11,344 nt of DNA. Source: JBFLXN01 sp040755715 [NCBI: Candidatus Edwardsbacteria bacterium]. Lineage in GTDB: Bacteria > Edwardsbacteria > AC1 > JBFLXN01. Of the stretch, positions 7,743 through 11,344 are shown piece after piece (the stretch's first letter is position 1; every line of letters begins with the position of its first letter). Location: NCBI GenBank assembly GCA_040755715.1, contig JBFLXN010000082.1, positions 1 to 11,344 on the forward strand, read 5' to 3'. The position numbers and the translations under genes were made by a program. Below the pieces are notes generated by a model. It searched no databases and was not told the DNA's origin. It saw only the letters and a list, made by a program, of their open reading frames with translations.

Positions 7743-7819
7743 CAAACCACTGAAGCCACTGAATACACAGAAAGATAATCTCTTTCTATCTCAGATTCTA
7801 AAAAGTCTTCAGTGGTTTG
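7743..7819. repeat. 77-bp palindromic element with 13-bp perfect terminal inverted repeats and 9-nt internal phase
   Basis: CAAACCACTGAAG at 7743-7755 is matched exactly by CTTCAGTGGTTTG at 7807-7819. Inside the left arm, related 9-mers follow one another (CCACTGAAG at 7747, CCACTGAAT at 7756, ACACAGAAA at 7765). A second stem, AGAAAGA / TCTTTCT, lies at the centre (7769-7787). It lies 32 nt upstream of the ATPase start and outside any gene. It could be a miniature inverted-repeat element or a transcript-folding element. No target-site duplication is obvious. Confidence 0.65.
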
Positions 7820-7846
7820 TAATTTCCTATACCATTAAAGAAAATA

Positions 7847-7920
7847 ACGAATTATACGAATGACAGCTAATTTAGCGAACAATAATATTCGTTTTATTCG
7901 GTATCATTCGTCCTATTCGC
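7847..7920. repeat. Bidirectional CGAAT/ATTCG repeat array directly after the small TPR gene
   Basis: The left side carries CGAAT at 7848 and 7857 and CGAAC at 7876. The right side carries the inverse ATTCG at 7887, 7896, 7906 and 7915 (spacings 9, 10 and 9). Bases 7847-7870 pair with 7897-7920 at about two-thirds of positions. The array starts 11 nt after the TPR stop codon on the minus strand, so it lies in the 3' untranslated part of that message and could end or protect it, although no T-run is seen. Confidence 0.55.
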
Positions 7921-7930
7921 ACTCTAATTT

Positions 7931-9265
7931 TTATAGAAAAGAAATTCCCTCCTCTTTTCTTTCTAAGACAGGCTTCTCCACCAAGATTTCTTCTTTTTTC
8001 GGTAATATTGGCGTTATTTTTTCTTCCTTTGCTGGCGGTTTCATAATAGTAAGAGGTATCTTTGGTTCTTCTTTCACCAAAACTTTAAACTTTTCTTCCA
8101 ATTCTTTTAGTTTTTTAGCGACATCTTTGTAGTTGATATTAATTACATAGACATCTTCAAATTCCTTAATCGCCTTTTCAATTTCACCGAGGCGTTCATA
8201 GGCTAACCCCAAGTTATAATGGAGCCCGATATATTCGTGGTCAATGTATTTTTTGATACTTAAACCTTGTTTTAAGACCTCAGTGGCTAAGCCGGTATCG
8301 CCTTGTTCCAAGAAACTTACCGCTAACATCTCAAAAGCTCTCAGTTGCTTGCTGCCTCCCTTAAGGGCTGATTGAAACTCAATAATAGCTTCATCATGTA
8401 ACCCAAACTCACGGAAGAGCATGGCCAAGTCAAAATAATCTTCATAATTTTCATCAATTTTCTCCCAGACCAATTCTTTGAATTCGTTGAACTGAGTAAT
8501 CAATCCTTCCTCAATACTTATACCTTCGGTCATTTCTGGAGAATGGGAGATCTCCAAGATTTTTTCTAATGCCTCTTCATTAGCGGGCTCTCTTTGTAAG
8601 ACTTTTTGATAAATGTTCTGGGCTTCTCTTTTGGCTCCTTTTGCTAAAAGAACGCGTCCCAAGGCTAAATAGGACTCTACTACTTTCTTAGAATTATTGC
8701 TCTTAATAGCCATTTCTACTAATTTGTAAAATGGCTTTATTTCTTCGGGTTCAACCTTAACTTGCTGGATTTTCTCCTCGGCTCTTTCTACCTCATTTTT
8801 GATGACCTCAAATTTGGGTGGTAATTTTTGATTTTCGGGAAGGAGCTCTACTAGATGTGAGAGGGTATCAAGAAAAAACTTAATATTGGAAGAAGACAGG
8901 GCTAAGTCACAAACCTTTAAAAATTCTCTGACCGCTCCACCTTTAAGTTTTAAACTCAGGTATTCCCCCCCTATTTTATTATACAACTCTGCGTTTTCTT
9001 TGTCAATAAATAAAATTTTGCGTAGAGCGACAATTACCTTTTGATGGTCGTTGAGTTGCTGAGAGAGTTCAGCTGCTCTTTGATAATCAGCGATTGCTCT
9101 TTTTTCTTTTTGTAATTGACAATATACATCACCTAGTGAAAGCCAGAGGAAAGGGTCATTGGATTCGGTGGTGACTAACTTCTCATAGAGCCGCAAAGCA
9201 CCTTCCCAATCGCCCTTGTGCTTTTGTTCTTCAGCCTGCGCTTTTAAATTGGCTGTATCCATCAT
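7931..9265 (-). CDS. TPR protein, paralogue of the larger TPR scaffold
   Basis: A cytoplasmic TPR protein without signal peptide or membrane segment. The frame can extend to a TTG at 9301 (456 residues). Neither that codon nor the internal ATG pair (9265, 9262) has a good ribosome site. I chose ATG at 9265 because it lies just before the first TPR helix (ANLKAQAEEQKHKGDWEGALRLYEKLV); this is uncertain by 12-13 residues. In the longer numbering, TPRs occupy 18-155, a short charged linker lies near 165-187, and a middle block covers 190-250. The C-terminal block at 268-402 (YEDYFDLAMLFREFGLHDEAIIEFQ, LRAFEML, YIGLHYNLGLAYERL, NINYKDV) matches block 3 of the larger TPR protein motif by motif. 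The tail is Lys/Glu/Pro-rich. The two TPR genes flank the ATPase gene, which points to one complex built on duplicated scaffolds. That role is inferred from context. Confidence 0.83.
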   Translation of the reverse strand: MMDTANLKAQAEEQKHKGDWEGALRLYEKLVTTESNDPFLWLSLGDVYCQLQKEKRAIADYQRAAELSQQLNDHQKVIVALRKILFIDKENAELYNKIGGEYLSLKLKGGAVREFLKVCDLALSSSNIKFFLDTLSHLVELLPENQKLPPKFEVIKNEVERAEEKIQQVKVEPEEIKPFYKLVEMAIKSNNSKKVVESYLALGRVLLAKGAKREAQNIYQKVLQREPANEEALEKILEISHSPEMTEGISIEEGLITQFNEFKELVWEKIDENYEDYFDLAMLFREFGLHDEAIIEFQSALKGGSKQLRAFEMLAVSFLEQGDTGLATEVLKQGLSIKKYIDHEYIGLHYNLGLAYERLGEIEKAIKEFEDVYVININYKDVAKKLKELEEKFKVLVKEEPKIPLTIMKPPAKEEKITPILPKKEEILVEKPVLERKEEGISFL

Positions 9266-9391
9266 TTCTTTTGGTTCTGTAATTTTATATTGTTTTGTCA
9301 ACTAAATAAAGGTATGATTTCACAGATATTTATTTTACCTGGCATCATATGATTACGCAGATTAAACTGGGTAGATGGCAGTCCCTCTTTT

Positions 9392-10918
9392 TTAGCTTAT
9401 TTTTCCCTGAACTATTCTTTTCACTTCTTCTGCCAGTTCTTTTGCCTTTTTCCATAGTAATTCCATTTGCTGCTTAGCTTCTCTTTTAAATTGCTCATCT
9501 TGAATGGAAGGAAGATTTATTTGCACATTCAAGCCTGCACCCTCAATACCTGCAAAAGCCATTAGGGCGGCAACACCAGCATCACTTACCGAATTAATAT
9601 TTCCTTTTTGCGCGACGATCTTTGATAAATCTAAAATTTCTAATCCCTGTTTCATCACTTCCAGGGGCACTTTAGCCGCTCTTTGGTAAGCCTCTTCTAA
9701 TTTTGCTTCTTGAATTTTCTTTTCTGCCGGTGTCTCCTTTGGCAATTTCAGAGCCATCATTACTTTATCAAATGCCTCGGCATCTTCTTCAATCAGGTTG
9801 GTTAATGCTTGGCGCAAATTTTCTGATTTTTTCAAGACCTCTTTCATTTCAGAGGAGACTTCTGCATATTTCTTGCGCCCGATTGTTAGGCGACAGACCA
9901 TTGAGGTGAGGGCTCCTGCCAGCGCCCCGGCTAAGGCAGAAACACTGCCCCCCCCTGGAGTTGGCTCTTTAGATGCTACCTTTTCCAAGAAGAGCGTAGG
10001 AATGGTTTCGGTGGCTCCCCCACCCCAGAGTTTGTTTTCCAAAATTTGCTCATATTTGAAATTTTCTAATCTCAAATAATAATCTGCCACATCTAACATT
10101 GCATTCAACGGCACCAGACCAACGATTTCACAACCAACTACTGGAATACCATATCGCTCTGCTTCTCGTTTCACCATCTCAAAGGCAGAAAAAATCGGCG
10201 TCCCCTGATAATTAACTAAATTCATAGAAACCTGGACTATGCCACGTTCTCTAAGAGCAAATCCGTTGGCTTTGATAAAACGAAGTCCACCATCTCTGAA
10301 TCTAACCCGCTTGGCAATCGTTCGGGCTAAATCCAAATTACTTGTTCCCAAGTTAACATTAAAGGCAACCAGTGGGTCTCTGGCGCCAACTACAGTAGCT
10401 CCTGCGGTGGGATGAAATTTTGGCTTACCAAAGTCCGGAGTCTTATCCGGATTCTTCTCAATTTCTATTTTTAATCCTTCATATTGCCCTTCTCTGAGCT
10501 TAGCTAAATTTTCTCGCTCTGGGCAGGTAGCAGACTTTTCATAAAGATAAACAGGAATCTTTAGTTTCTCAGCGATTTCTTTTCCAAGTTCTCTTGACAG
10601 TTTTACGCAGTCATCCATAGTTACCCCGGAAATCGGCACGAAGGGAATAACATCAGTCGCTCCGATTCTGGGATGTTCACCAGTATGTTTGTTCATATCA
10701 ATCAATTCAGTCGCCTTGGCGCAGGCTAAGAATGCGGCTTTCTTGACCGCTTCCGGTTCACCGAGAAATGTCAGAACCGCTCTGTTATGGTCTTTGTCCA
10801 TCTCTCGGTCAAGCATTCTGACTTGTGGCACCGATTCAATCTCTTTAACAATAGCCTCAATTACTTCCAGTCTTCTACCTTCAGAAAAATTAGGGATGCA
10901 TTCTACTAACTTTGGCAT
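9392..10918 (-). CDS. ftcD: Bifunctional glutamate formimidoyltransferase / formimidoyltetrahydrofolate cyclodeaminase
   Basis: Transfers the formimino group of N-formimino-L-glutamate to tetrahydrofolate, then deaminates it to 5,10-methenyl-THF, the last step of one histidine-degradation route. It is cytosolic. The 508 residues are close to the 541 of the mammalian enzyme. The transferase half (about 1-298) opens with LVECIPNFSEGR and carries HTGEHPRIGATDVIPFVP with H82, the number of the catalytic His of the porcine enzyme. It also has FHPTAGATVVGARDPLVAFNVNL at 168-190. The cyclodeaminase half (about 305-508) has the folate-binding PTPGGGSVSA at 319-328 and NSVSDAGVA at 442-450, whose Asp is the likely catalytic residue. 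The two halves join near GGGATETIPTLF without a gap. ATG at 10918 has GGAGG 4 nt upstream. No other histidine-use gene (hutH, hutU, hutI) is present in the window. The gap to the TPR gene is 90-126 nt, so co-transcription is uncertain. Confidence 0.95.
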   Translation of the reverse strand: MPKLVECIPNFSEGRRLEVIEAIVKEIESVPQVRMLDREMDKDHNRAVLTFLGEPEAVKKAAFLACAKATELIDMNKHTGEHPRIGATDVIPFVPISGVTMDDCVKLSRELGKEIAEKLKIPVYLYEKSATCPERENLAKLREGQYEGLKIEIEKNPDKTPDFGKPKFHPTAGATVVGARDPLVAFNVNLGTSNLDLARTIAKRVRFRDGGLRFIKANGFALRERGIVQVSMNLVNYQGTPIFSAFEMVKREAERYGIPVVGCEIVGLVPLNAMLDVADYYLRLENFKYEQILENKLWGGGATETIPTLFLEKVASKEPTPGGGSVSALAGALAGALTSMVCRLTIGRKKYAEVSSEMKEVLKKSENLRQALTNLIEEDAEAFDKVMMALKLPKETPAEKKIQEAKLEEAYQRAAKVPLEVMKQGLEILDLSKIVAQKGNINSVSDAGVAALMAFAGIEGAGLNVQINLPSIQDEQFKREAKQQMELLWKKAKELAEEVKRIVQGKIS

Positions 10919-10952
10919 AAAACCTCCGAGATATGCCTCGCTTACGCTCGGC

Positions 10953-11067
10953 AGTAGAGAGTAGAGAGAATTCGGTTAATCGGGTTTGTTGGGTTTTAGT
11001 AACCCGACAAACTCAATAAACCGAGAAAACCCTATAAACCCAGTTCTCGCTACTATCTCGCTACTAC
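10953..11067. repeat. Bidirectional 9-nt-unit array (GGGTTTNNN / AAACCCNNN) with flanking inverted arms
   Basis: From 10973 the plus strand carries three contiguous 9-mers of CGGTTAATC/GGGTTTGTT type (10973, 10982, 10991). Then, without loss of phase, five units of the inverse type follow (TAACCCGAC at 11000, AAACTCAAT at 11009, AAACCGAGA at 11018, AAACCCTAT at 11027, AAACCC at 11036). The switch forms a hairpin: 10984-10995 pairs with 11001-11012 over 12 positions with one G-T. Outside it, AGTAGAG heptamers at 10953-10966 roughly pair with the TTCTCGCTACT repeats near 11044-11067. The array lies in the leader of ftcD, 35-149 nt before its start, and could fold in that transcript. Confidence 0.65.
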
Positions 11068-11080
11068 TTTGTTCATTTCT

Positions 11081-11235
11081 TACTCCCTTTCATAAGGCAT
11101 TTTAAATTTTGGAGGACGTGGGATATAAACAGTAGGGTCCCTCCTCGGCAGCGGCGTTCATCTATTTCTTTTCAATGGTGCACCAACTTTAAGCGGTAGC
11201 ACATGATGTGCGAAGGCTACTAGTGCTTTGTGACA
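11081..11235. other. Non-coding stretch between transposase fragment and ftcD leader
   Basis: No convincing gene. Stops interrupt all frames, and the longest minus-strand open stretch (11080-11157) has no start with usable spacing. No promoter boxes for ftcD stand out. A small palindrome lies at 11199-11211 (GCACAT-G-ATGTGC), nested inside GTAGC/GCTAC arms at 11196-11220. It may belong to the mobile element whose transposase ends just beyond. Confidence 0.4.
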
Positions 11236-11344
11236 CTAATTTTTGATATTGTAATAGAACCTGTTAAGTTTCTTACGAGCAATGTTCTTTGTAAACTGCC
11301 AGGAAACGGTTGCTTTCTGACGATTACGTTGTCTGACCCAAGCA
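11236..11344 (-). mobile_element. C-terminal 35 codons of a probable IS630-like transposase (cut by window edge)
   Basis: The minus-strand frame is open from the right edge to TAG at 11236. The peptide begins AWVRQRNRQKATVSWQF, continues TKNIARKKLNRFYYN and ends IKN. The arrangement of a basic stretch, W-x-F-T, then A-R-x-K-L-x-R-(L/F)-Y near the C-terminus resembles the tail of IS630-superfamily DDE transposases. I judge this from pattern memory, not from a search. The DDE catalytic residues would lie outside the window, so it cannot be said whether the element is intact. An unrelated basic protein tail is the main alternative. Confidence 0.45.

Noticed and set aside
6699-7920. CRISPR array from the repeated short units
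   Set aside because: Units are 9 nt, contiguous, degenerate and inverted, with no 25-35 nt repeats separated by unique spacers and no cas genes.
11080-11157. Minus-strand open stretch of 25 codons ending PPKFKMPYERE with an AGGAGG inside it
   Set aside because: No ATG, GTG or TTG start at a sensible distance from the AGGAGG, no recognisable family, and too short to support by composition alone.

Overview
The window comes from a bacterium of moderate to low GC. All convincing coding sequence lies on the minus strand, so transcription runs from the right edge to the left. Several starts have GGAGG-type ribosome binding sites at 4-9 nt. The secreted proteins end in a FlgD-like Ig fold of the T9SS type-A-like kind, and the intergenic gaps are rich in palindromic repeats. 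This fits an FCB-group or candidate-phylum lineage such as WOR-3/Stahlbacteria or Cloacimonadota. That placement is inference from gene content; there is no rRNA or marker gene to confirm it.

Layout in transcription order (right to left). (1) 11236-11344: the last 35 codons of a probable IS630-like transposase, cut by the window edge. (2) 10919-11235: non-coding, holding a bidirectional array of 9-nt units. (3) 9392-10918: ftcD, a full-length bifunctional glutamate formimidoyltransferase/formimidoyl-THF cyclodeaminase, the only clear metabolic gene. (4) 7931-9265, 6865-7710 and 4508-6634: a TPR protein, an ExeA/GspA-type AAA+ ATPase without its cell-wall domain, and a larger TPR protein paralogous to the first. 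The gaps around the ATPase gene hold more palindromic 9-nt-phased repeats. (5) 2431-4458 and 1-2014: two long secreted beta-propeller-like proteins with FnIII-like and FlgD-like C-terminal domains. They are tandem paralogues, nearly identical in blocks and divergent in others. The left one loses about its last 11 residues at the window edge. (6) 1950-2363: between them, a truncated gene for a different secreted repeat protein. Its Gly-Gly codons now form the ribosome binding site of the left paralogue.

How the genes may work together. The ATPase and the two TPR proteins look like a cytoplasmic module, in the style of those accompanying type II secretion, type IV pili or polysaccharide export. 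The two secreted proteins downstream could be surface cargo, and only 23-49 nt separate the large TPR gene region from the first of them. The functional link is inferred from gene order only. ftcD is probably unrelated.

The most unusual points are three. Four palindromic or repeat arrays in three intergenic gaps share a 9-nt phase but not a sequence. A 7-nt tandem repeat sits inside the coding sequence of the FlgD-like domain in both paralogues. A ribosome binding site has been made out of a broken gene's glycine codons.
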